This document shows positions 16,586 to 25,423 of a stretch of DNA of 36,881 nt, piece by piece (position 1 is the stretch's first letter; every line of letters begins with the position of its first letter). A program made the translations under genes and the position numbers. Below the pieces are notes generated by a model. The model had not been told where the DNA came from and searched no databases. It worked only from the letters and a program-made list of their open reading frames with translations. The DNA comes from an uncultured Kineothrix sp. (lineage in GTDB: Bacteria > Bacillota > Clostridia > Lachnospirales > Lachnospiraceae): assembly GCA_910587275.1 (NCBI GenBank), contig CAJUMD010000023.1, positions 1 to 36,881 on the forward strand, given 5' to 3'.

Positions 16586-17472
16586 CAAAAGGCGATGCAA
16601 GTGAGGCATTGGTGGAAATGTCACAGGCGGAAAGCGCTTCTACGCAGGAGTTGTCCGCAATCAGTGAGAATTTGCTGGAGACCAGCGCCGGTATCATGGA
16701 GAAATCGGAACAGAGTAAGGAAAATTTGGTTCATTTGGAAGACAGCAGTCATAAGATGAAAATGAAGATGCAGGATGTGGATCATATTTCCAGGGAACTG
16801 GTGGAAATTTCAATTTCCAATGAACAGTCATTGAATAAGCTGATGGGTATGAGTGAGGAAGTGGAGCAGTCCACGCAAAGAACAAGGGCTGTGACGGATA
16901 AGCTGCTGCAGGAATCCGGAGAGATAGGAAAGACATTGGATATCATTAATGAAATTGCGGAATCCACGAATCTGCTTGCTTTAAACGCATCTATCGAAGC
17001 GGCGCGGGCAGGTGAGGCAGGCAGGGGATTTGCCGTAGTGGCACAGGAAGTCGGTCATTTGGCGGAGAATACGAAAGAATCATTAAAGAATGTGAGCGAT
17101 GTTGTTATCCGTGTGCAGGGCGGGTCAAACGATGTATCAAGATTTATGAACGAGAACGTAGAACAGTTGATGAATCAGAACAAGGTCATTGTGGAAACGG
17201 TAGAGGGCATCCGTAAAATGCTGAATCTGCTGAAGAAATCGGTGGAAGCCATTGAGCAGGCAGATCAGATAAGGGATGACCAAAGCAAGGTAATTCAGGA
17301 AACCGTGGACATTAATGAAGATATCGCAAACAGAATCCATTCCGAGAATGAGGAATTTTCCAATATTGCCAGCATGGTACAAAGTAACAGCAAAGATGTC
17401 GTTGTTTTGTCCGAGCAGGTAGATAATATTAATTCCATGGTAAACCAGTTAGAGGAACTGTTGGAAAATTGA
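16579..17472 (+). pseudogene. N-terminally truncated methyl-accepting chemotaxis protein
   Basis: The 297 residues are one continuous coiled coil with the conserved receptor tip at about 125-163, including STNLLALNASIEAARAGEAG and GFAVVAQEVGHLAE. The tip binds CheW and CheA. Nothing precedes it: there is no membrane helix, sensor or HAMP domain. The first Met overlaps the last bases of thiN and has no good ribosome binding site; ATG 16618 is another possible start. The reading frame is otherwise intact to a normal end followed by a terminator. Soluble receptors exist, but they usually keep a sensor domain. A deletion that removed the 5' part of a membrane receptor and joined the rest to thiN explains this best; a functional cytoplasmic receptor remains possible. 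Confidence 0.6.
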
Positions 17473-17557
17473 TTGCCGGAAAGCGTTGAAAAAAACGGGA
17501 CTGTTGCATATGAACCGCTTCCCGCCAAACAGACAAATTGGATATTATAATTTTTTT

Positions 17558-17590
17558 CTGCCAGCAGGTAAATCCTGCCGGCAGTTTTTA
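17558..17590 (+). terminator. Intrinsic terminator after the chemotaxis receptor fragment
   Basis: CTGCCAGCAGG (17558-17568) pairs with CCTGCCGGCAG (17574-17584) at ten of eleven positions around TAAAT, followed by TTTTTA. The minus strand lacks a T-tract after the stem, so it serves the rightward genes. Confidence 0.85.
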
Positions 17591-17606
17591 TGCGCAGCCC
17601 CATGCA

Positions 17607-19145
17607 TCAGTCTCCCAAATCTCTCTTGAGGACGACCTCCGTTTTCCTCTCATAGCAGGAAAACGCCGCGTCCACGAAGGAGGTTTCCGGTTTGGGCGTA
17701 AACAGGCTTACTGCCGGGACGATGAGCAATCCTGCAATCATGGCGAAAGCGCCTGCATTAATGGGCGACTGCAGCATGGCGGGGAAATGGCTGCGGAACA
17801 GCATATTGCAGACCATAAATCCTGCGCCAAAGAGGAAGCTGACCCATGCGGAGAACGCCGTCGTTTTCTTCCAGTAAAGCCCGTAAAGGAAGGGGGCGAG
17901 GAAAGCCCCTGCCAGCGCGCCCCAGGATACGCCCATGAGCTGTGCGATAAAGGTGATGTTGCCCTTGTACTGTACAATGGCAATCACCGCGGAAATGGCG
18001 ATGAATACCACGATTAGGATGCGGATGGTAAGGAGCTGTTTCTTCTCGCTCATGTTCTTGATGATATTGTCCTTTAAAAAGTCGATGGTCAGCGTGGAGC
18101 TGGATGCCATGACCAGCGAGGACAGGGTGGACATGGAGGCCGACAGCACCAGTATCACCACCAGGCCGATTAACGCCGGCGAAAGATTGGAGATCATGGC
18201 GGGAATCACCGCGTCATAACCCTGGGAAGCGATATCCACGCTGCCGGAATACAGGCGTCCGAAACCGCCGAGGAAATAGCAGCCGCCGGAAACCACGATG
18301 GCGAACAGGGTGGAAATGATGGTTCCTTTCTTAATGGCTTTCTCGCTTTTGATGGCATAGAATTTCTGCACCATCTGGGGAAGACCCCAGGTACCCAGCG
18401 AGGTAAGAATGACGACGCCGAGCAGATTGGCGGGATCGGGACCGAAGAAGGAGGCGAAGACACCGGGCTGCTTGGATACGGTTTCGTCGGAAACTGCGGC
18501 AAGCCGGTTCAACGCTTCCAAAAATCCGCCGTTGCTGTTTAATACGGCGGCAATCACCGTTACGATGCCGAACAGCATAACGATTCCCTGCAAAAAGTCG
18601 TTGATGGCGGTTGCCATGTAGCCGCCTGCAATGACATAAACGCCGGTCAGTACCGCCATAATGACGATGCAGACGGTGTAATCAATGTCAAACGCCATCC
18701 CGAACAGGCGGGAAAGCCCGTTGTAAAGGGATGCGGTATATGGAATCAGGAAAATAAATACGATGACCGAAGCGCCGATTTTCAGCCCGTTGCTGTGGAA
18801 CCGCCTGCCGAAAAATTCCGGCATGGTGGCACTGTTTAAGTGCTGGGTCATAATACGGGTGCGGCGGCCGAGGATAACCCATGCCAGCATGGAGCCGATC
18901 AGGGCATTGCCGATGCCGATCCATGTGGAAGCAATGCCGTATTTCCAGCCGAACTGTCCCGCATAGCCGACGAAGATAACGGCGGAAAAGTAGGAGGTGC
19001 CGTAAGCAAAGGCGGTAAGCCATGGGCCCACGCTGCGCCCCCCTAACACAAAGCTGTTGACGTCGGTGGCATGTTTGCGGCAGTAGAATCCGATTGCCAC
19101 CATGACTGCAAAAAAGATGATTAACATGGTAAGTTTTAATATCAT
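17607..19145 (-). CDS. Sodium:solute symporter (SSS family)
   Basis: The 512-residue protein has about 13 hydrophobic helices and the SSS/PutP-PanF fold. Typical features are an early helix with FVLGGRSVGPWLTAFAYGTSYFSA and the GGYMATAINDFLQG motif around helix 5. It imports a solute with Na+; the family covers proline, pantothenate and monocarboxylates. The substrate is not readable from the sequence. The gene lies 89 nt after an acyl-CoA ligase on the same strand, which favours a carboxylate substrate activated after uptake. ATG 19145 is preferred because GAGGG lies 5 nt upstream; the in-frame ATG at 19157 lacks a good site. Confidence 0.85.
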   Translation of the reverse strand: MILKLTMLIIFFAVMVAIGFYCRKHATDVNSFVLGGRSVGPWLTAFAYGTSYFSAVIFVGYAGQFGWKYGIASTWIGIGNALIGSMLAWVILGRRTRIMTQHLNSATMPEFFGRRFHSNGLKIGASVIVFIFLIPYTASLYNGLSRLFGMAFDIDYTVCIVIMAVLTGVYVIAGGYMATAINDFLQGIVMLFGIVTVIAAVLNSNGGFLEALNRLAAVSDETVSKQPGVFASFFGPDPANLLGVVILTSLGTWGLPQMVQKFYAIKSEKAIKKGTIISTLFAIVVSGGCYFLGGFGRLYSGSVDIASQGYDAVIPAMISNLSPALIGLVVILVLSASMSTLSSLVMASSSTLTIDFLKDNIIKNMSEKKQLLTIRILIVVFIAISAVIAIVQYKGNITFIAQLMGVSWGALAGAFLAPFLYGLYWKKTTAFSAWVSFLFGAGFMVCNMLFRSHFPAMLQSPINAGAFAMIAGLLIVPAVSLFTPKPETSFVDAAFSCYERKTEVVLKRDLGD

Positions 19146-19160
19146 GGTTTCCCTCATTTC

Positions 19161-19240
19161 TTGCGGTATTTCCGCAAAATTTATTTATGCGCACGGGCAC
19201 CCAAAGGATGGATGTCAGCAGAGCTGACGGATGCCCGGCG
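19161..19240 (-). other. Two hairpins in the ligase-symporter gap
   Basis: TTGCGG (19161-19166) pairs with CCGCAA (19172-19177). Further up, GTCAGC (19214-19219) pairs with GCTGAC (19223-19228) inside an outer stem CGGGCA (19194-19199)/TGCCCG (19232-19237). There is no T-tract, so these look like processing or mRNA-stability elements rather than a terminator. They may set different amounts of ligase and symporter. Confidence 0.5.
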
Positions 19241-19246
19241 CGCCTT

Positions 19247-20884
19247 TTATCCCCGGTTCTGTGCGGCAACCAGGCTCATGCCGCAGTAGCGTTCCCGGAG
19301 TTTCGGTTTCTCGATTTTGCCGGTGGGATTCCTTGGAATGTCGGCAAAGATTACTTTATGCGGGCGTTTGTAACGGGGCAGTTTGTGGCAGAACCGGTTG
19401 ATTTCCTCCTCGGTACATGTCATATCCGGTTTTAATTCGATAATTGCCGCCGTGATTTCGCCCAGCCGCTTGTCAGGCAGACCGATGACCGCCACGTCAT
19501 GGATGGCGTTATGGTTGCGCAGGAAGTCTTCAATTTGGACGGGGTAAATATTTTCGCCGCCGCTGATAATAACGTCCTTTTTGCGGTCCACGAGGAAAAG
19601 AAATCCGTCTTCATCTTCCTGTGCCATGTCTCCGGTGTAGAGCCAGCCGTCTGCGGAAAGCACTTCCTTTGTGGCGGCTTCGTCGTTATAATAGCAGGTC
19701 ATGACACCCGGTCCTTTTACGGCAAGTTCGCCCACTTCGCCTTTTGCCACCGTATTTTTCTGCTCATCCACGATTTTGGTTTCCCAGCCGTATCCGGCTT
19801 TGCCGATGGCGCCCACTTTGCGGATGTTTTCCACGCCCAGGTGCACGCAGCCGGGACCGATGGATTCACTTAAGCCGTAGTTGGTATCGTAGGCATGGGC
19901 AGGGAAATAGGTTTTCCAGTGCTTAATCAGGCTGGGCGGAACGGGCTGTGCACCGATGTGCATCAGACGCCATTGGGAAAGCGAGGAGTCTTCCAAACGG
20001 ATTTTTCCGCTGTCCAAAGCCTCCAGGATATCCTGCGCCCAGGGGACGAGCAGCCATACAATGCTGCATTTTTCCTTGGAAACGGCATCCAGGATGTATT
20101 CCGGTTTGGTCCCTTTTAACAGGACGGCTTTGCCGCCGGAAATCAGGGAGCCGAACCAGTGCATTTTCGCGCCGGTATGGTAAAGGGGCGGGATGCAGAG
20201 GAAGACGTCGTCCTTGGTCTGTCCGTGGTGTTTCTGCTCCACCACCGCCGAGTGCATCAGACTTTCATGGTTATGTAAAATGGCTTTCGGAAAGCCTGTG
20301 GTGCCGGAGGAAAAATAAATGGCGGCATCGTCTGTGTCGGTTAAGGCAACCGACGGCGACTGGCTGGAGCAGTTAGCGGAGAGGGAATTATAATCCTCCG
20401 CAAAGGAAGGACAGTTTTCCCCCACATAAAAAAGGAGCCGGTTGCGGCTGACGGAATCCGCAATTTCCTCCATGCGCCCGATGAATTCCGGTCCGAATAC
20501 CAGGATGTTGACTTCCGCCAGGTTGACGCAGTATTCGATTTCGTCGGAGGCATAGCGGAAATTTAAGGGAACTGCCAAAGCGCCTGTTTTTAGGATACCG
20601 AAATAGATGGGAAGCCATTCCAGACAGTTCATTAACAGGATTGCCACTTTGTCGCCTTTCCGGATACCCCTCGAAAGGAGGAGGTTGGCGAAGCGGTTGG
20701 CTTTTTCATTAAAGACATTCCATGTGATTTCCCTCCGGTAGTGGGAGAGGGGGCTTGGCTCCATCAGCTCGTACTCTTTCCATGTGACGCGGCGGACTTC
20801 CTTCACCTCGGGGTTGATTTCCACAAGGCAGATGTCTTCGCCGAATTTTTTACAGTTTTCTTCCAATAAATTCGTGATTGGCAT
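19247..20884 (-). CDS. AMP-dependent acyl-CoA ligase
   Basis: The 545-residue enzyme belongs to the adenylate-forming ligases, which activate a carboxylic acid as acyl-AMP and then as the CoA thioester. Motifs are in order: P-loop YFSSGTTGFPKA (190-201), GLSES (337-341), GWLYTGD (413-419), DRKKDVIISGGENIYP (433-448) with the hinge, and PTGKIEKPKL (520-529) with the catalytic lysine. The substrate is unknown; medium-chain or aromatic acids are typical. Residues 34-54 contain an unusual stretch in which V-T-W-K-E-Y is followed some 20 residues later by I-T-W-N-V-F, as if a short segment had been inserted or duplicated. It heads an operon with the sodium symporter and has a strong promoter. Confidence 0.87.
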   Translation of the reverse strand: MPITNLLEENCKKFGEDICLVEINPEVKEVRRVTWKEYELMEPSPLSHYRREITWNVFNEKANRFANLLLSRGIRKGDKVAILLMNCLEWLPIYFGILKTGALAVPLNFRYASDEIEYCVNLAEVNILVFGPEFIGRMEEIADSVSRNRLLFYVGENCPSFAEDYNSLSANCSSQSPSVALTDTDDAAIYFSSGTTGFPKAILHNHESLMHSAVVEQKHHGQTKDDVFLCIPPLYHTGAKMHWFGSLISGGKAVLLKGTKPEYILDAVSKEKCSIVWLLVPWAQDILEALDSGKIRLEDSSLSQWRLMHIGAQPVPPSLIKHWKTYFPAHAYDTNYGLSESIGPGCVHLGVENIRKVGAIGKAGYGWETKIVDEQKNTVAKGEVGELAVKGPGVMTCYYNDEAATKEVLSADGWLYTGDMAQEDEDGFLFLVDRKKDVIISGGENIYPVQIEDFLRNHNAIHDVAVIGLPDKRLGEITAAIIELKPDMTCTEEEINRFCHKLPRYKRPHKVIFADIPRNPTGKIEKPKLRERYCGMSLVAAQNRG

Positions 20885-20929
20885 TGTTTTGCTTCTCCAT
20901 TTGTATGTATTTTATGCTTTTCGCACTTT

Positions 20930-20942
20930 AACGCATTGCGTT
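20930..20942. promoter_or_regulatory. Candidate operator palindrome
   Basis: AACGCA-T-TGCGTT is a perfect 13-bp palindrome placed just downstream of the expected start (about 20945) of the ligase-symporter transcript, where a repressor would block elongation. No regulator gene is adjacent. Confidence 0.4.
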
Positions 20943-20951
20943 GCTGAAGTA

Positions 20952-20980
20952 ATAATAGCTCATTTTACCCGAAAAGTCAA
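20952..20980 (-). promoter_or_regulatory. Promoter of the ligase-symporter operon
   Basis: On the minus strand TTGACT (20980-20975), a 17-nt spacer and TATTAT (20957-20952). Confidence 0.7.
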
Positions 20981-20990
20981 TATGGGGGAT

Positions 20991-21027
20991 TAGAGCGTGT
21001 TTGAAAACAATTTTCAAACACGCTCTA
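20991..21027 (-). terminator. 17-bp perfect hairpin containing the GNAT stop codon
   Basis: TAGAGCGTGTTTGAAAA (20991-21007) is the exact reverse complement of 21011-21027, with only CAA between. The TAG stop of the GNAT gene (21027-21025) is the first triplet of the stem. T-runs lie next to the loop rather than after the stem. It would act as a transcription stop or mRNA 3' stabiliser between GNAT and the ligase promoter; its perfection also suggests a mobile palindrome. Confidence 0.6.
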
Positions 21028-21477
21028 GCCGTGAATGTACATTCTTGTCATATCCGGCTCATCATCTCCCTGAACCATGCACAAAAATTTCCATCCATAT
21101 CTTTCATAAAAGCCCGTATGGTCAGTTACTAAATAGATTGGTGTAATCCCCTTGGATTTCATGTCATCCACAACCATATGAAGCAGACGGCCCGCTATTC
21201 CTTTGCTGCGGTATTCCTTTTCCGTATATACCGCACAAACATTGGGCGTAAGGTCTTTCCTGTCATGGAAATCATTTTCAATTACTCCAAGGCCTCCGAT
21301 GATTTTGTCCCCGTCCAGGCAAAGATACCAGCCATATTCCGTTTCCATATTCAGATACGCCTCCATACATGCAAGATATGCTTCCTGCGGCACCTGCCAT
21401 TTACAATGAAACCATTCGGCGGCAGCTTTTTTTAATTGTGGTCTTTCCCTTAAAGTGATATATGTGTATCCGCTCAT
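21025..21477 (-). CDS. GNAT family N-acetyltransferase
   Basis: The 150-residue protein has the GNAT fold. Strand 4 is followed by the acetyl-CoA loop R90-SKGIAG-R96, which fits the family pattern R/Q-x-x-G-x-G/A. The region YLVTDHTGFYERYGWKFL (115-132) is the usual strand 5 with the FYERYGW motif. The acceptor is unknown. ATG 21477 is chosen because AAGGAGA precedes it at a short distance; a longer frame to 21555 reads only the upstream repeat. The stop lies inside a long hairpin. No promoter could be identified; it may be read from the ABC exporter operon through repeat B. Confidence 0.85.
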   Translation of the reverse strand: MSGYTYITLRERPQLKKAAAEWFHCKWQVPQEAYLACMEAYLNMETEYGWYLCLDGDKIIGGLGVIENDFHDRKDLTPNVCAVYTEKEYRSKGIAGRLLHMVVDDMKSKGITPIYLVTDHTGFYERYGWKFLCMVQGDDEPDMTRMYIHG

Positions 21478-21519
21478 ATTCTTCTCCTTACATTCCGGTT
21501 TGGCACTGATTGTATTCCC

Positions 21520-21660
21520 ACGGGCAACGCCCGTTTGGCAACGCCCGTTTGGCAACGCCCGTTTGGCAACGGGCCGGGTAGCCGCACTTGTACGGATATT
21601 TGGCGGCTGCAGCGCTGCGGGTTTAATGCCCCGCTGCCTTTGCAGGCATTGGGGCAGGTG
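21520..21660 (+). repeat. Modular palindromic repeat, copy B, with a 14-bp tandem expansion
   Basis: Three exact copies of GGCAACGCCCGTTT (21523-21536, 21537-21550, 21551-21564) are followed by GGCAACGGG. The core then begins, with GGTAGCC (21577-21583) pairing with GGCTGC (21605-21610). A tail hairpin TGCCCC (21627-21632)/GGGGCA (21651-21656) with inner TGCC/GGCA follows. Each tandem unit can fold, for example GCCCGTT-TGGC-AACGGGC. Copy C lacks the expansion. Confidence 0.75.
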
Positions 21661-21666
21661 TTGTGT

Positions 21667-23439
21667 TTAACAGTGGAATTGTGCCATGTATAATTGGTAA
21701 TAATGCCCTTTTTTCTCCATCAGTTCTGCCGGTGAACCCTGTTCCAGTATGGTTCCCTGATCAATGTAGAATATCCGGTCCGCTTTTTGGATTGTGGAAA
21801 GGCGGTGTGCCACCACGAAGGAAGTCCTTCCTTTTAACAGCGTTTCGATGCCTGCCTGTACCATGAGTTCGGTTTGGGTGTCGATGCTGGAGGTGGCTTC
21901 GTCCAAAATCAGGATCTTCGGATCGGAGACCATGGTGCGGGCGAAGGCAATAAGCTGTTTCTGCCCGGCGGAGAGTCCGCCGCCCCGTTCCGCCAGCCCG
22001 GTGTCATATCCTTTTTCCAGTTTTATGATAAAATCATGGGCGTTTACCGCTTTGGCGGCCTGGATGATTTCCTCATCGGTGGCATTTAGCCTGCCGTAAC
22101 GGATGTTGTCACGGATGGTGCCGGAAAAGAGGAAATTGTCCTGTGTCATGATTCCCATCTGCCGGCGCAGGCTTTCGATACTCACTTTCTTTACATCATG
22201 GCCGTCGATGCAGACGGTACCCTTTTGCACGTCGTAAAAACGGCTGATGAGATTGACGATGGTGGTTTTGCCCGCACCGGTGGGTCCCACCAGGGCGATG
22301 GTTTCACCGGGGGCGATGGTGAAGCTCACGTCGTCCAGGACGTTTGTACTGCCGTCGTAGGAAAACGTGACATGGGAGAAGCGGACTTCCCCCGTAATGG
22401 GCGGGATGACGGTCACGTCCCCGGCATCGGTGATTTCCGCTTCGGCATCCATGATTTCAAAGACCCGTTCCGCACCCGATATATTGGTGATGAGCTGGGT
22501 GTAGAAATTGCTCAGATTGGAAATGGGGTGCCAGAACATGGAAATATAGCTGCCGAAGGCGATAAACGTACCCACGGAAACCCGGTCGGTTCCTATAATC
22601 CGGATACCGGTGAAATAGAGCATGACCGTACCGACGCCCCAGCACAGATCGATGACGGAACCGAAGGAGTCGTTTAACCGGACCGCGCTGTTGAAGGCTT
22701 CCCGGTGTTCCTTTACCAGTTCCCGGAAGGTCTGTTTGGTTTCTTCCTCCGCCCGGAAGCTCTGGATAATCCGTATGCCCGACAGGTCTTCGTGGATAAA
22801 GGCATTCAGGTTTGAGGATTTTTTGCGGAATACCTGCCACCTTTTATGGGAATAAACCTGAATCATCCAAAGGCAGACCGCCATTAGCGGCGTGCTGATT
22901 AAGGATGCCGCCGCCAGTATGGGGTTTTTGGCAAACATGATGGCGACCACGGCGCAGATGGTGATGAAATCAGGAATCAGCGTCGTCACGCAGTTGGACA
23001 GCACGTCTTTCAGCGAATTGATATCGCCGATGATACGCGCAAGTATTTTCCCCGTGGGGCGGTTGTCAAAAAACTGGAAATCCAGGGTTTGTATATGGGT
23101 GTACAGCTCCTGGCGGATGGTTACCAGTATGTTGTTGCAGACTTTTGCCATGATGTACATACGGATTTTTACGCCTGCAATCATGAGGATGTTTAAGAGC
23201 AGGGCAAAAGCAATCAGCCGTATCAGCCCGGTCATATCCCCCGTGGCGATATGGTCATCGATGGCGGATTCCATAATTAATGGGTTAAGCAGTGACACCA
23301 CCACGCAGAATGCCATGATGAGCAGCACAAAAAAGATTTCTTTCCGGTAGGCGAGCAGGTAGGACAGCAGCCTCTTTAATGTGGCAAGTTTGCTGGTTTC
23401 CACGGTCTGCTCGTCGTCCTTAAAGGAATTAATGGGCAT
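21667..23439 (-). CDS. ABC exporter half-transporter with the canonical ATP site
   Basis: The 590-residue protein has six membrane helices and a C-terminal ATPase of the multidrug exporter type. Walker A is GPTGAGKTT, the signature is LSAGQKQ and Walker B is LILDEATSSID, with the catalytic glutamate present. Its partner, encoded upstream with an 11-bp overlap, has Asp at that position, so the two should form a heterodimer with one active and one degenerate ATP site, as in LmrCD, BmrCD and TM287/288. ATG 23439 has AGGAGG at 8 nt; an in-frame GTG at 23448 overlaps the ribosome binding site and is rejected. Drug or lipid export is the likely role. Confidence 0.88.
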   Translation of the reverse strand: MPINSFKDDEQTVETSKLATLKRLLSYLLAYRKEIFFVLLIMAFCVVVSLLNPLIMESAIDDHIATGDMTGLIRLIAFALLLNILMIAGVKIRMYIMAKVCNNILVTIRQELYTHIQTLDFQFFDNRPTGKILARIIGDINSLKDVLSNCVTTLIPDFITICAVVAIMFAKNPILAAASLISTPLMAVCLWMIQVYSHKRWQVFRKKSSNLNAFIHEDLSGIRIIQSFRAEEETKQTFRELVKEHREAFNSAVRLNDSFGSVIDLCWGVGTVMLYFTGIRIIGTDRVSVGTFIAFGSYISMFWHPISNLSNFYTQLITNISGAERVFEIMDAEAEITDAGDVTVIPPITGEVRFSHVTFSYDGSTNVLDDVSFTIAPGETIALVGPTGAGKTTIVNLISRFYDVQKGTVCIDGHDVKKVSIESLRRQMGIMTQDNFLFSGTIRDNIRYGRLNATDEEIIQAAKAVNAHDFIIKLEKGYDTGLAERGGGLSAGQKQLIAFARTMVSDPKILILDEATSSIDTQTELMVQAGIETLLKGRTSFVVAHRLSTIQKADRIFYIDQGTILEQGSPAELMEKKGHYYQLYMAQFHC

Positions 23440-25195
23440 CGGTAACACCTCCTTCGGCTCCGTTTATCTGGTATTGGGCGGCATAAGTCTGGTAGTAAAG
23501 TCCTTTTGCCGCCATTAAGGTTTCGTGGTTTCCCCGCTCCCGGATGGAGCCGTTTTCCAATACGATGATTTCATCGGCGTGCATCACGGAGCTGATGCGG
23601 TGGGCGATGATGATTTTCGTAGTGTGCTCCAATTGGCGCAGGGTATTTTGGATTAACTGTTCCGTCTCCATGTCCAGTGCGGAAGTGGAATCGTCCAAAA
23701 CGAGGATGGGATTCTTCTTGGCAAGCGCCCGCGCAATGCTGATGCGCTGTTTCTGACCGCCGGAGAGCCCGACGCCCCGTTCGCCGATGACGGTATCATA
23801 TTGTTTATCCATGCGTTCGATGAAGTCCGCCGCCTGCGCATCCCTGGAAGCGCGCATGACCGAGTGGTCGTCCAAACGTTCCCTTTTTCCCATTTTTACA
23901 TTTTCCGTAATTGTATCCGAGAATAGGAAGACGTCCTGCATCACAAGGGAAATGCTGCCGCGCAGCTGCTTCAGGCTTAAATCCCTGACATCCACATGGT
24001 CGATGCGGACGCTTCCCTGCGTGGTATCGTAAAAGCGCTGGAGCAGGTGGATGATGGAGCTTTTCCCGGCGCCGGTGGCGCCCATGATGCCCAGGGACTT
24101 TCCTTCTTCTACCGTGAAGGAAATGTCCTTTAGGATTTCATAGGGCGCGGTGGCGCCTTCGTCCAGCTTGGCAAAACAAACGTGGGAAAATTCGATGTTC
24201 CCATGTACCTGTTCCAGAACCGTGGGAGACTCCTTTTCCACGATGGTTGGGGTTTGGGCATATATTTTTTCCAGCTTTCGGTTGGATGCCACGGCGGCGG
24301 AGAAACTGTTGGTGAGCCATCCCAGCATCTCCATGGGCCATACGATGTTCATGGAGTATTCCACGAAAGCGCCCAGGGAACCAAGGGACAGTTCCCCGCG
24401 CATGGTCAGCGCGCCGCCCGTCAACAGTATGATAAGGGGCAGCAGTTTGGTAATCAGCGAGAGGTACGGGTAGTAGGTCACAAAAATTTTGGACTGCCGC
24501 ATATTCAAATCGTAATATTTCTGATTGTGGGAAAGGAATTTCTTTATTTCAAACTTTTCCCGTGCAAAAGCCTTAACCGTGCGGACGCCGGCGAGGTTTT
24601 CCTCCGCAATGGTGTTTAAGGCGGCGGTCTCCTCACTGATGGCTTCGTATACGCTGTCCAGTTTCCGTTCCATAACGATGGCGACGGAGGCGGCGATGAT
24701 CATGGCGGCGGTAGGGATGAGCGCGAGCCTTGCGTCCAGCCGGTACATGAAAAAGAGGATAATGGAGGTATGAATGATGACCTCCATCAGTAACATTCCC
24801 ACAAAGGTAAGCCCGTCGCCGATGCGGTCGATGTCATCTTTTAGGCGCGCCATCAGTTCCCCTGTATTGGTACGGTCAAAGAAGTCCGCGCTGAGCGACT
24901 GGATATGGTCAAACAGATGGTGGCGCATCTTTGCCGTGATTTTAATGCCGGTGATATCGAAAGTGTATTCTTTGATGTACTGGAAGAAGAAACGTCCGAT
25001 GCCCACCGCCAAAATGCCTGCCAACAGGATATTTAGCTTGTGGAGCTGCCCGCCGACGATTACGTCGTCAATGATCCGCTTGGTAAGCTGCGGGGAGATC
25101 AGGTCTAAAAATACGCTGAGCACCATGGACAATATGGCAATCAGGTAGGGGAAACGCTGTTCCCATAAATAGGTGGAAATTTTTTTGTGGTTCAT
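23429..25195 (-). CDS. ABC exporter half-transporter with a degenerate ATP site
   Basis: The 588-residue half-transporter has six membrane helices, Walker A GATGAGKS (372-379) and signature LSGGQKQR. Walker B is ILVLDDSTSALD, with D501-D502 where the second residue should be the catalytic Glu. This substitution marks the degenerate subunit of heterodimeric exporters. It is first in the operon, followed by the canonical subunit. ATG 25195 is chosen; a longer frame to 25336 runs back through a terminator stem and is not a gene start. Expression is probably controlled by the leader ORF and attenuator upstream (25335-25654). Confidence 0.88.
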   Translation of the reverse strand: MNHKKISTYLWEQRFPYLIAILSMVLSVFLDLISPQLTKRIIDDVIVGGQLHKLNILLAGILAVGIGRFFFQYIKEYTFDITGIKITAKMRHHLFDHIQSLSADFFDRTNTGELMARLKDDIDRIGDGLTFVGMLLMEVIIHTSIILFFMYRLDARLALIPTAAMIIAASVAIVMERKLDSVYEAISEETAALNTIAEENLAGVRTVKAFAREKFEIKKFLSHNQKYYDLNMRQSKIFVTYYPYLSLITKLLPLIILLTGGALTMRGELSLGSLGAFVEYSMNIVWPMEMLGWLTNSFSAAVASNRKLEKIYAQTPTIVEKESPTVLEQVHGNIEFSHVCFAKLDEGATAPYEILKDISFTVEEGKSLGIMGATGAGKSSIIHLLQRFYDTTQGSVRIDHVDVRDLSLKQLRGSISLVMQDVFLFSDTITENVKMGKRERLDDHSVMRASRDAQAADFIERMDKQYDTVIGERGVGLSGGQKQRISIARALAKKNPILVLDDSTSALDMETEQLIQNTLRQLEHTTKIIIAHRISSVMHADEIIVLENGSIRERGNHETLMAAKGLYYQTYAAQYQINGAEGGVTDAH

Positions 25196-25334
25196 GGCTG
25201 TGTTCCTGTTCCTTTCCGTGAATCGAGTGCAGGTCTGTGAAACCTGGATGTTCCTGTATGTTCCGTGCAGCGGGAATATTGTAAGACCGGGGAGCAAAGA
25301 TACCGGAAGAAAAGTTTCCGGCAATCGGAATAAC

Positions 25335-25391
25335 AAAAAGCCGCTGCGTAGAATCGCACCGGCTGGCAGTCAACTGGAAATAAAAGCGGCT
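25335..25391 (-). terminator. Leader terminator with competing antiterminator
   Basis: Read on the minus strand, GCCGGTGCG (25363-25355) and CGCAGCGGC (25348-25340) pair at eight of nine positions around ATTCTA, followed by TTTTT (25339-25335). Upstream on the same strand, AGCCGCT (25391-25385) is fully complementary to AGCGGCT (25345-25339), the right arm of the terminator. The two structures exclude each other, which is the layout of an attenuator. It lies 140 nt before the exporter start. Confidence 0.65.
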
Positions 25392-25423
25392 CATGGAACG
25401 GAACCGCGGCAGTAGTCAGAAAG

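Noticed and set aside
17551..17590. Terminator for the symporter gene on the minus strand
   Set aside because: After the stem the minus strand reads A-rich, not T-rich, so it terminates only rightward transcripts.
21523..21573. Possible CRISPR array
   Set aside because: The 14-bp units are directly adjacent with no spacers and no cas genes are present.
21455..21670. Frame across repeat B on the plus strand
   Set aside because: It is translated repeat sequence lacking a proper start signal, and it overlaps the GNAT gene.
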